From the NCBI GenBank assembly GCA_023432565.1, contig JAEYUL010000212.1, positions 1-7,768 of the forward strand: a DNA stretch of 7,768 nt. The letters run 5' to 3'. Numbering within the stretch: position 1 is the first letter of the stretch; each line of letters begins with the position of its first letter. A program made the position numbers and the translations under genes. The DNA comes from Actinomycetes bacterium (lineage in GTDB: Bacteria; Actinomycetota; Actinomycetes; Actinomycetales; Cellulomonadaceae). The notes beneath the pieces were generated by a model. That model was given only the letters and a program-made list of their open reading frames with translations, made no database searches and had not been told where the DNA came from. Positions 1 through 6,600 of this stretch are shown piece after piece.

Positions 1-943
1 CGCCCGCCTCGCGCAGCGTCCACGCCGCGCGCGTGTGCAGCGCCCGTCGGTCGGCTGGATCGATCCCGCCGTACAGCGCGACCCGCACCACGTCGTGGCG
101 GAACACGAGGCGGTCCCCGCGCGCCTGCACCACACCCGCCGCGAGCGCGTGCCGCAGCGTGCGCCACACGTCGGCGACCGGGCGGTCGGCGAGCGCCGCG
201 AGGTCCACGACCACGAACGAGACACCCAGGACCGACGCCGTGGACAGCAGCGCCAGCACGTCGCCGCCGAGGTACGCGACCCGTGCGCGCACGACCTCCT
301 CGACCTGCAGGCGCCACCCCGGCACGACCGCGTCGATCCCGCCCTCGACCGCGACGAGCGCACCCGCGTCGTGCGCGGTGGTGACCACGTCGACGACGAG
401 CTGCGGGTTGCCGCCCGCGGTCGAGACCGCGCCCCGCAACGACGGGCCGAGGCTCGCGCCGAGGATCGCCTCGGCGAGCTCGACGGCCGCGGCGGTCGGC
501 AGCGGGCTCAGCTCGAGGTGACGCGCACCGGCACGCGTCCACCGGCTCACGACGTGCGTGATCGCGGGCCGGTGCGGGACGGGTCGCAGCGTGAGCACGA
601 CGAGCGTGCGCGGCGGGAAGCCGTCGGCGGACGCGGCGGCGAGCGCGGCGAGCTCGTCCTCGTCCCACGCGTGCACGTCCTCCAGGACGACGAGCCGCGC
701 GGACCCGTCCTCGCACGGGCGGATGAGCTCGGCGAGCGCGTCCGGGCCGTCGCACACCCGGATCCCGAGCAGCTGCGCGCCGGACTGGAGCGCCTCGACC
801 AGGCTCGTGCGACCGACGCCGGCCTCACCCTCGAGCAGGACGGCCCCGCCGGGCCCGTCCGTGGCCTCGGTCAGGTAGGCCTCGAGGTCGTCGAGCTCGG
901 CGGCGCGGCCGACGAGCGGCCAGGCTCCACCCGGGGAAGGCAT
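1..943 (-). CDS. P-loop (AAA_16/STAND-like) ATPase, probable N-terminal part of a LuxR-family regulator; C-terminus off window
   Basis: Reading down from the ATG at 943 gives at least 314 codons with no stop before the window edge. Near the N-terminus is WPLVGRAAELDDLEAYL, the usual opening of AAA_16 modules. A Walker A-like loop GEAGVGRTS follows at residues 39-47, and a Walker B strand with the family's following His, LVVLEDVHAWDED, at 84-96. Further on are LVVLTLRP (near 118) and the end of a helical region, LVFRHDVVRVALY, close to the left edge; this FRHD-VR-ALY pattern is typical of large LuxR-type (LAL/MalT-like) regulators. From the family I infer an ATP-binding switch domain feeding a C-terminal helix-turn-helix, but that HTH is not in view. 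Two oddities are Arg in place of the P-loop Lys and a Walker A to B distance of only about 40 residues. The start is chosen because the VGR motif begins just after it and a TANNNT box lies 7 nt upstream. The M15 peptidase gene lies 90 bp upstream on the same strand. Confidence 0.8.
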   Translation of the reverse strand, partial: MPSPGGAWPLVGRAAELDDLEAYLTEATDGPGGAVLLEGEAGVGRTSLVEALQSGAQLLGIRVCDGPDALAELIRPCEDGSARLVVLEDVHAWDEDELAALAAASADGFPPRTLVVLTLRPVPHRPAITHVVSRWTRAGARHLELSPLPTAAAVELAEAILGASLGPSLRGAVSTAGGNPQLVVDVVTTAHDAGALVAVEGGIDAVVPGWRLQVEEVVRARVAYLGGDVLALLSTASVLGVSFVVVDLAALADRPVADVWRTLRHALAAGVVQARGDRLVFRHDVVRVALYGGIDPADRRALHTRAAWTLREAG

Positions 944-950
944 GCGTCCG

Positions 951-956
951 ATGCTA
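951..956 (-). promoter_or_regulatory. Putative -10 element (TAGCAT) for a leaderless ATPase/regulator transcript
   Basis: On the minus strand TAGCAT, which fits TANNNT, sits with exactly 7 nt between it and the ATG at 943, so transcription would begin at or next to the start codon. No purine-rich ribosome binding site lies in the few bases before the ATG. A -35 is poor: GTCGCA at 974-979 with a 17-nt spacer matches TTGACA at only three positions. Leaderless genes with this arrangement are common in actinobacteria. Confidence 0.45.
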
Positions 957-1015
957 GGGGCCCACCCCGGGTCTGCGACCGGGTGAGAGCCCAGGACACG
1001 CGGGATCGCCCCGAC

Positions 1016-1030
1016 GCGCGTCGCACGCGC
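1016..1030. terminator. Short GC hairpin just past the M15 peptidase stop
   Basis: GCGCGT (1016-1021) and ACGCGC (1025-1030) form a 6-bp stem with a 3-nt loop. On the minus strand the stem begins four bases after the peptidase stop codon. It partly overlaps a 10-bp palindrome at 1013-1022. There is no T-tract, so a rho-independent role is plausible only in the looser sense used for high-GC actinobacteria. If active it would separate the peptidase transcript from the ATPase gene downstream. Confidence 0.35.
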
Positions 1031-1033
1031 TCG

Positions 1034-2350
1034 TCAGCGGGTGTACTCCCAGTGCCACGCCTCGGGCTTGCTGCCACCGGCGCGCGCCCAGCTGGGGTGG
1101 ACCCAGCCGTACGCGGCTGCGTTCGCCTGCATCCACTTGTGCTGCTTGGTGCCGAAGGTCTGGATCCCACCACCCAGGTCCACGGCGATGCCGGTGCCGT
1201 GGTTCGACGTCCCCGGGGCCGCGCACAGCCAGCCCTTGGTCCGGCGGCAGCTGACCTGCGCGCTGTACGAGCGGTACGAGCTCGTGATCGACAGGTGCGT
1301 GCCGAAGGCCTCGTAGTACGCGGCGTCGAGGGCGGACAGGTCCTCCGCGGCGTCGCAGCGCAGCAGCGCGCTGGAGTCGAAGGACGGCGCGCACAGCACG
1401 GAGGCCGGGATCCGCCCGTTCGCGTAGCCGTTCACCGACGACTTCCACGCGGCGCGCTGGGCCGCCTTGGCCTTCGCCTCCGCCTCGGCCTTCGCCTTCG
1501 CCTCCGCCTCGGCCTTCGCCTTCGCCTCCGCCTCAGCCTTGGCCTTGGCCTCGGCCGCGGCCTTCTCGGCGGCGGCCTTCTCGGCGGCGGCCTTCTCGGC
1601 GGCGGCGATCCGCTCGCGCTCCTCCTGCGTGGTCTCGGCGACCTCCTCGCTCAGCTCGACGACGCGCTCGACGGCCTCGCGGAGCTTGCGGGTCGTGGTG
1701 TCCTCGGGCCCGGCCACGGGAGGCACGACGACCGGGCGCGTCGACTCGTCGGCCGCCGTCGGCGCGGGCGCGGCGGGCGCGGGGTCGGTCGTCGCCGCTT
1801 CAGCGGGCGCGGGCTCGGCAGGCGCGGACTCGGCGGGCGCGGACTCGGCAGGCGCTGTGGCCGACGGGTCGACGGGCGCGCTCGTCGCGTCCTCGTCCGC
1901 GGCAGCGTCCTCGCCTGCGGCACCGCGCTCGCCCGAGCGCGACGTCGTCGCGGTCGTCCGGGCGCTCAGCACGCCGGACTGCTCGAGCGCGCCGGCCTCG
2001 TCGAGCAGCTCCTCGAGCTCGGCGCTCGCCTCGGCCAGCTCGTCGACCGCGGCGTGGTCGAGGGTCACGGCCTCGGCGGCGTCGCTCGCGGCGCGTGCGG
2101 TCTGGACGGCGTCCAGTGCGGCGTCCGCGACCACGGCGCGCGCCTCGAGCATCGCGTTGCGCGCCTGGGTGGCGGCGGCGGCGCCCTGCGAGAGCAGTCC
2201 GCCGAACGCGCCCGCCAGGGCGAGCACGACGACACCCTTGGCCAGTCGGCGAGGGTGCATACGGGGGTGGGCTCGGCGCGTGGACGTCCGCCGGTCAGCC
2301 GTGTGGCGACCGCCGCCGGACGTGCGCCGGCGCTGCGGCTCGTCACTCAT
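1034..2350 (-). CDS. Secreted or membrane-anchored M15 (VanY-type) zinc D-alanyl-D-alanine carboxypeptidase with Ala/Lys/Glu-rich rod
   Basis: The protein has 438 residues. The family cleaves the terminal D-Ala from peptidoglycan stem peptides outside the membrane. A basic N-terminal stretch (1-38) precedes a hydrophobic segment (about 39-53) that ends in GAAAATQ, so it is either a signal peptide or a single anchor. Next come an acidic helical region (about 60-125), a Pro/Ala/Thr/Glu linker with repeated PAESA units (about 130-215), and a charged coiled-coil-like rod (about 220-300) made of AAAEK and AKAEAEAK repeats. The catalytic domain fills the C-terminus: the substrate-site motif SSYRS has R360; SNHGTGIAVD gives zinc ligands H384 and D391; EAWHWEY gives catalytic E430 and ligand H433. 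Family members often have EPWH, so EAWH is a small variation. Four cysteines in the catalytic part may form two disulfides. The start at 2350 is supported by a TANNNT box 8 nt upstream; ATG at 2260 (residue 31) would give a more classical signal peptide. The family call is firm, the exact substrate is not. Confidence 0.9.
   Translation of the reverse strand: MSDEPQRRRTSGGGRHTADRRTSTRRAHPRMHPRRLAKGVVVLALAGAFGGLLSQGAAAATQARNAMLEARAVVADAALDAVQTARAASDAAEAVTLDHAAVDELAEASAELEELLDEAGALEQSGVLSARTTATTSRSGERGAAGEDAAADEDATSAPVDPSATAPAESAPAESAPAEPAPAEAATTDPAPAAPAPTAADESTRPVVVPPVAGPEDTTTRKLREAVERVVELSEEVAETTQEERERIAAAEKAAAEKAAAEKAAAEAKAKAEAEAKAKAEAEAKAKAEAEAKAKAAQRAAWKSSVNGYANGRIPASVLCAPSFDSSALLRCDAAEDLSALDAAYYEAFGTHLSITSSYRSYSAQVSCRRTKGWLCAAPGTSNHGTGIAVDLGGGIQTFGTKQHKWMQANAAAYGWVHPSWARAGGSKPEAWHWEYTR
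1464..1559 (-). repeat. 24-bp tandem repeat (three copies plus a degenerate fourth) in the M15 rod
   Basis: Units start at 1464, 1488 and 1512, with a degenerate unit at 1536-1559. Copies two and three differ only at the last base, and the first differs from them at a single position. 24 bp is eight codons, so length change keeps the frame and lengthens or shortens the Ala/Lys/Glu helix (roughly residues 264-296). Confidence 0.9.
1560..1604 (-). repeat. 15-bp perfect tandem repeat, three copies, encoding AAAEK
   Basis: The plus-strand unit GCCTTCTCGGCGGCG occurs three times without change at 1560-1574, 1575-1589 and 1590-1604. Each copy adds five residues to the helical rod of the M15 peptidase, directly N-terminal to the 24-bp repeat segment. 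Confidence 0.92.
1803..1862 (-). repeat. 15-bp tandem repeat in the Pro/Ala linker of the M15 peptidase
   Basis: Three near-identical 15-bp units begin at 1803, 1818 and 1833 and differ by one or two bases; a decayed fourth starts at 1848. They encode the PAESA-type units of the flexible linker between the N-terminal helix and the rod. Confidence 0.75.
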
Positions 2351-2358
2351 CGCGATCC

Positions 2359-2386
2359 ACGCTACGAAGGCGCTGCGGGACGTCCC
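2359..2386 (-). promoter_or_regulatory. Putative promoter of the M15 peptidase gene
   Basis: On the minus strand TAGCGT (2359-2364, TANNNT) lies 8 nt before the ATG at 2350. GGGACG (2381-2386), with the GAC core of a -35, lies 16 nt further upstream. The -35 overlaps a perfect 12-bp palindrome, CGGGACGTCCCG (2376-2387), which could be an operator or chance in GC-rich DNA. Only a weak GGA stands in place of a ribosome binding site, so the mRNA would be leaderless or nearly so. Confidence 0.4.
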
Positions 2387-2825
2387 GGTGGTGATCCGTC
2401 AAGGTCCTGCGAAGCGTGCAGCGGCCTGGTGCACATCCTGGCCACACCGTCGAGGTGCACGGTCGTGGGCTGGCGAACGGTCCCGTGGGCGGCCAAGTCG
2501 GACATCTGTCCTGGTCGCTCGCCCAGATCGGACGCGAGCCCGCCGGGGCGCATCTCGGACGTTCCGGACTCGGCTCCGCGGGACCTCGGCCGGGGCGTCC
2601 GTCACAGCTCCTTCACACGCGCTCGGGTCCGCCCGGGCTCGCGTGACGGCGGCCACACCCCCCGCGGCGGGTGGCGCAACCCCGCGGCGCGCGTGGGTCG
2701 TCACCGGGCGATCTGGCGCGCCGGCCCCGAGGAGGGCGCGCCGTCGTCGACCTGTGGACGACTGCGCGAGCGCTACCGGGGGCGGGACGAGGTCGCCGTC
2801 AGGGGCCGGGTCGCGCGCACGCGCC

Positions 2826-2831
2826 TACTGT
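2826..2831 (+). promoter_or_regulatory. Weak -10 candidate (TACTGT) upstream of the methyltransferase gene
   Basis: TACTGT fits TANNNT and would place the transcript start near 2838, leaving a leader of about 55 nt. No recognisable -35 lies at 16-18 nt. A GTG at 2836 in frame with the gene is only 4 nt away, too close for a leaderless start. Confidence 0.3.
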
Positions 2832-2881
2832 CGGTGTGAGGGCCGTCGACTGCGTCACGCCCGTGCGCAGAGCGCGGCACC

Positions 2882-2888
2882 GGGGAGG
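2882..2888 (+). promoter_or_regulatory. Ribosome binding site GGGGAGG deciding the methyltransferase start
   Basis: GGGGAGG ends 4 nt before the GTG at 2893. This favours that codon over the in-frame GTG at 2908 and ATG at 2920, which are 19 nt or more away, and over the GTG at 2836, which has no such site. Confidence 0.65.
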
Positions 2889-2892
2889 CGGG

Positions 2893-3486
2893 GTGCACGA
2901 CGACCGGGTGAGCGAGGCGATGCGTGCGGTCCCGCGCGTGCAGTTCCTGCCGCGCCCCCAGCGCGTGCACGCCGACGAGGACCGCGCACTCCCCCTGTGG
3001 CGCGGCTCGACGTGCTCGCAGCCGAGCACGGTCGCGGCGATGCTGCGCCTGCTCGACGTCCCGCGGGGCGCGAGCGTCCTCGACGTCGGCGCGGGGTCGG
3101 GATGGACGACAGCGCTGCTGTCGTGGCTGGTCGGCCCGCACGGGGAGGTGCTCGGGCTCGAGCTGGAGCCCGAGCTGGCGGCGTGGGGGGCGGCGAACCT
3201 CGCCCGGTTCCTGCTGGCCGACCAGGGCGAGGCACGCACGGCGAGCCCACGCGCACGGCTCGAGGTGGCGGCCCCGGGGACGGTCGGGCGGCCCCGGCCG
3301 GGCGGGTGGGACCGGATCCTCGTCTCGGCCGCCGCACGGCGGCTGCCGACCGAGCTCGTCGCGATGACCGCCGACCCGGGACGCCTCGTCCTGCCGGTCG
3401 CCTCGACGATGCACCTCGTCGTCGTCGCCCAGGGCCAGGTCAGGGACACGACCCACGGCTCGTACGCGTTCGTGCCCCTGCGGTGA
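2893..3486 (+). CDS. Diverged protein-L-isoaspartate O-methyltransferase (PCMT) homologue
   Basis: The predicted protein has 197 residues, close to the usual PCMT size of about 200-220. The N-terminus has the family's AMRAVPRVQFLP and DRALPLW segments, then GSTCSQPSTVAAML (from about residue 38), matching the GQTISQP signature. SAM-binding motif I is VLDVGAGSGW (62-71), followed by an acidic strand end, VLGLELEPEL (86-95). WDRILVSAA (139-147), RRLP and GRLVLPV fit the later PCMT strands. Family members transfer a methyl group from SAM to isoaspartyl residues in the cytoplasm and so start protein repair. The GDG element normally found before the WD strand reads APG here (residues 127-129), so repair activity is not assured. 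It could be a PCMT-fold enzyme with another target. No RiPP precursor or lanthipeptide synthetase, as in clusters using PCMT-like tailoring enzymes, is in view. It stands 168 bp upstream of the subtilase, which has its own promoter. Confidence 0.8.
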   Translation: MHDDRVSEAMRAVPRVQFLPRPQRVHADEDRALPLWRGSTCSQPSTVAAMLRLLDVPRGASVLDVGAGSGWTTALLSWLVGPHGEVLGLELEPELAAWGAANLARFLLADQGEARTASPRARLEVAAPGTVGRPRPGGWDRILVSAAARRLPTELVAMTADPGRLVLPVASTMHLVVVAQGQVRDTTHGSYAFVPLR

Positions 3487-3533
3487 GGCCGGTGCGCGCG
3501 CAGGATCCACGGCGAGGAATTCGGTCGAATGGG

Positions 3534-3562
3534 GTGACGCGGGGCGTACCGGTAAGTAACGT
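3534..3562 (+). promoter_or_regulatory. Promoter of the subtilase gene (GTGACG - 17 nt - TAACGT)
   Basis: The -35 GTGACG (3534-3539) shares four of six bases with TTGACA. A 17-nt spacer leads to TAACGT (3557-3562), a TANNNT box. The transcript would begin near 3569, giving a leader of about 86 nt. The palindrome TACCGGTA (3547-3554) lies in the spacer. This is the best housekeeping-type promoter in the window. Confidence 0.55.
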
Positions 3563-3572
3563 GCGACGGGCG

Positions 3573-3592
3573 TCCTGTCACCGCCGACAGGA
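3573..3592 (+). promoter_or_regulatory. Stem-loop or operator at the start of the subtilase leader
   Basis: TCCTGTC (3573-3579) and GACAGGA (3586-3592) are perfect complements around a 6-nt loop, ACCGCC. The element starts about 4 nt after the predicted transcript start. It could stabilise the mRNA 5' end or act as a DNA operator just downstream of +1. The sequence alone does not decide. Confidence 0.45.
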
Positions 3593-3644
3593 AGACGGTC
3601 AGACCGGCGGGACCCAGGAACGCTCCGTGAGAACCCACGACTCC

Positions 3645-3649
3645 AGGGG
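3645..3649 (+). promoter_or_regulatory. Ribosome binding site AGGGG of the subtilase gene
   Basis: AGGGG ends 5 nt before the ATG at 3655. An in-frame GTG at 3649 would overlap this site and add only two residues (Met-Cys), so 3655 is the better start. Confidence 0.6.
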
Positions 3650-3654
3650 TGTGC

Positions 3655-6600
3655 ATGTCACGTCGACCCGTTCTTGCCTCCGCGACCGCGCTCGCGGTCG
3701 CCCTCACCACCGCGTTCCTCGGTACCTCGGCCACTGCCGCCCCACCGAGTCCACCGACACCCGCCGACCACGGCATCGACCCCGCCCTGAGCAAGGTCAC
3801 CCTCGAGGAGGCGCGCAAGGCCGCCGGGATCGTGGGCGCCAAGGGTCAGATCACGGCACTCGTCGAGCTCGACACCGCTGCGGCCGTCGAGGTCGCCGCG
3901 CAGGGCGTCGACGCCGTGCAGGACGCAGCGGCGCAGACCGAGGCGGTGGCACGCAGCGTCGTGCCCGCCGAGCTCACCAGCAAGAACGCCGCGAGCGCCG
4001 CCCCGAAGCGCCTCGGCACGCTCACCAACCTCGTCGCCGGGACGCTCGTCACCGGGGACGCCGCGAAGATCCGCGCGCTCGCGTCGTCGGACGAGGTCAC
4101 CTCGATCCGCCTGGTCGTCAACAAGCGTCCGATGAACTCCAGCACGGTCGCGTTCACCCGCGCACTGCAGACGTGGCAGGACACGGGGCAGACCGGCGAG
4201 GGCGTCTCGATCGGCGTGATCGACACCGGACTCGACTACACGCACGCCGCCTTCGGCGGGCCCGGCACCACGGAGGCCTACGAGGAGGCGTACGGCGAGG
4301 ACGGCACCAACCCGATCCCGGCCGGGCTCTTCGACCCCGCCAAGTTCGCGGGTGGCTACGACTTCGCCGGTCCCCTGTACGACGCGGGCGTCGAGGAGCC
4401 GGGGTCCACGGACGTCCCGACGCCCGACGAGAACCCGATCGACTCGCTGTCGACGTCCAGCAACGTGGGCCACGGCACGCACGTCGCCGGATCCGCAGCG
4501 GGCTACGGCGTGACCCCCGAGGGCGAGACGTTCGACGGCGACTACTCGACCCTCACCGACCTGTCCGGCTGGGAGGTCGGGCCCGGCTCGGCGCCCCGGG
4601 CGCGCCTGTGGGCCTTCAAGGTCTTCGGCGACATCGGCGGCTCGACGAACCTCACCAGCCTGGCGCTCGACCGCGCAGCCGACCCGAACGGCGACGGCGA
4701 CCTGTCGGACCGCGTGGACGTGCTCAACCTGTCGCTCGGCTCGGACGGCTCCCCCGCCGACGACCCCGACAACGAGCTGATCGACCAGCTGACCGCGCTC
4801 GGCGTGGTCGTCGCGGTGGCGTCCGGCAACGCCGGCGACATCACCGACATCGGCGGCTCGCCGGGCAACGCCGCGAGCGCCCTGACGGTCGCGAACTCCG
4901 TCGGCGCTCCCGTCCTGGACGCCGCGAAGGTCACCGACGCGTCCGACGACTCGCTCGTCGGCAGGCTCTTCGCGGGTCAGAACTCGGTCGCCTACTCGGG
5001 CCCCGACGCGACCGCCCCGGTGGCCTACCTCGGCGCGACCTTCGACGGCTGCACCGCGTTCACCACCGCGCAGGCCAGCGCCGTGGCCGGCAAGATCGCC
5101 TACCTGTGGTGGGACGACGACGACGCCACACGTGCGTGCGGCTCGGCCGTACGGTTCAACAACGCGGCCGCGGCCGGTGCCGTCGGCGTGGTCCTGCCCA
5201 CCGAGCGCGCGGTGTTCTCCGCCGGCATCGCCGGCAACGCGACGATCCCCGGTATCCAGCTCACGCGGCAGTCGACGGACACGCTGCTGCCCGAGATCGA
5301 GGCCGGCACGCTCACCCTGACGATCGGCCCGAGCCTGGCGCGCTCCAGCAGCCTGTCGGGCGCCGGTGACCTGCTCAACGACGGCTCGTCGCGCGGCGTG
5401 CACGGGTCGCTGGGCATCGCCAAGCCGGACGTCGCGTCCCCCGGCACGGGGATCCTGTCGGCAGCATCCGGCGGCGGCACCGCCGGGCACGTGCTGTCCG
5501 GCACCTCGATGTCCACGCCGAACGTCGCGGGCATCGCGGCGCTCGTGCGTGCCGCCCACCCGGGGTGGTCCGCGCGGTACGTCAAGGCCGCGGTCGTCAA
5601 CACCGCGACGCACGACGTGACGACCGAACCCGAGGGCGAGGGCCTCGCGTACGGGCCCGAGCGCGTGGGCGCCGGCCGCGTCGACGCGCTGCAGGCCGTG
5701 CAGACGAAGGTCCTGGCGTTCGACGCCAAGAACCCGGCGCTGACGTCGGTCGCGTTCGGCGTCGTCGACGTCGGTCACCGCACCGTCGTGCGCACGGCGA
5801 AGGTCACGGTCCGCAACACCGGCCGCCAGGCGGCGAGCTACGACGCGTCGTTCGTCGCCTCGTCCACCGCGGGCGGCGCGTCCGTCACCGTGAGCCCGTC
5901 GCGTGTCACCGTCCCGGCGCGCGGCTCGAAGACGCTCACGGTCACGCTCACGGTGAACCCCGCCACGCTCGAACGGGACATTGACCCGACGTCCGAGTCG
6001 GTCCAGGCCGGCCTGGACCGCGAGTACGTGGCGATGCTGACCGGCCGGGTCGTGCTCGACTCGCGCACGGCGGCGTCCGACTTGCGCGTCCCCGTCCAGG
6101 CCGCGCCCCGCCTCGTGTCGAGCCTCAAGGCGAAGGACGTCGCGTTCACGGGCACGTCCGGCACCGCGGGCCTGGCCCTCACCGGCCGGGGCGTGTCGTC
6201 GGGCGGATGGCAGTCGCTCACGACGCCCCTGATCCTGGGCACGACGAGCGACCAGCTCGAGGTCGACCCGGGACTGACCACGTCGGCCTCCGCGCTCGCC
6301 TCGGGTGACATCCGGTACGTCGGCTGGTCCTCGACCGCGCCGTACGTCGAGGCGCTCGGCGCCGACCCGCAGGAGTACGGCCTGCTCAACATCGGCGTCG
6401 CGACCCAGGGCGACTGGGCCTCGCTCGGCCTGGCCGTGATCCCGGTCATCGACACCGACGTCGACGGCGACGGCACCTACGACCTCGAGTCGTACGTGTG
6501 GAAGCTCGACCCGTCGATCGACCTGACGGTGGTCTCCACGTTCGACCTGCACGCACCGGCGTCCGCGCCGGCGGTCGACATCCAGCCGATCAACGGCGAG

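Larger units (their letters stand above)
2351..2892. other. Gene-free divergent intergenic region of about 540 bp
   Basis: This lies between the M15 peptidase (leftward) and the methyltransferase (rightward). Both strands have open frames, but they are rich in Arg and in rare codons such as CGA and AGG, and I accept none as a gene. It holds the two outward promoters, the dyads GGACA-TC-TGTCC (2500-2511) and CGGA-CGT-TCCG (2556-2566), TCGGAC at 2498, 2528 and 2555, and two GGCGCGCC palindromes (2715-2722 and 2735-2742) that could pair across a 12-nt loop. I see no tRNA-like or known structured RNA. The length is generous for a promoter region, so a small RNA or a decayed gene cannot be excluded. 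Confidence 0.6.

Noticed and set aside
1464..1604. CRISPR-like or mobile-element repeats
   Set aside because: The repeats are contiguous, without spacers, are in multiples of three, and lie inside one reading frame.
2399..2617. Possible small minus-strand gene in the divergent spacer, with AAGGAG near a GTG
   Set aside because: The AAGGAG is only 2 nt from the GTG, and after about 17 codons the frame fills with CGA, AGG and ACA codons. No family is recognisable.
2715..2742. Two GGCGCGCC palindromes as a terminator hairpin
   Set aside because: They could pair, but they lie in a divergent promoter region with no gene ending there, and each is a self-palindrome likely by chance in GC-rich DNA.
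35..2839. A 934-codon open frame on the plus strand
   Set aside because: It runs antisense to the ATPase and M15 genes and translates to Arg-rich, low-complexity sequence with no domain. Long antisense frames are expected in DNA with this codon bias.
1467..5369. A 1300-codon plus-strand frame starting in the M15 repeats and running into the subtilase gene
   Set aside because: It overlaps three well-supported genes out of frame and consists of Ala/Ser then Arg-rich runs.
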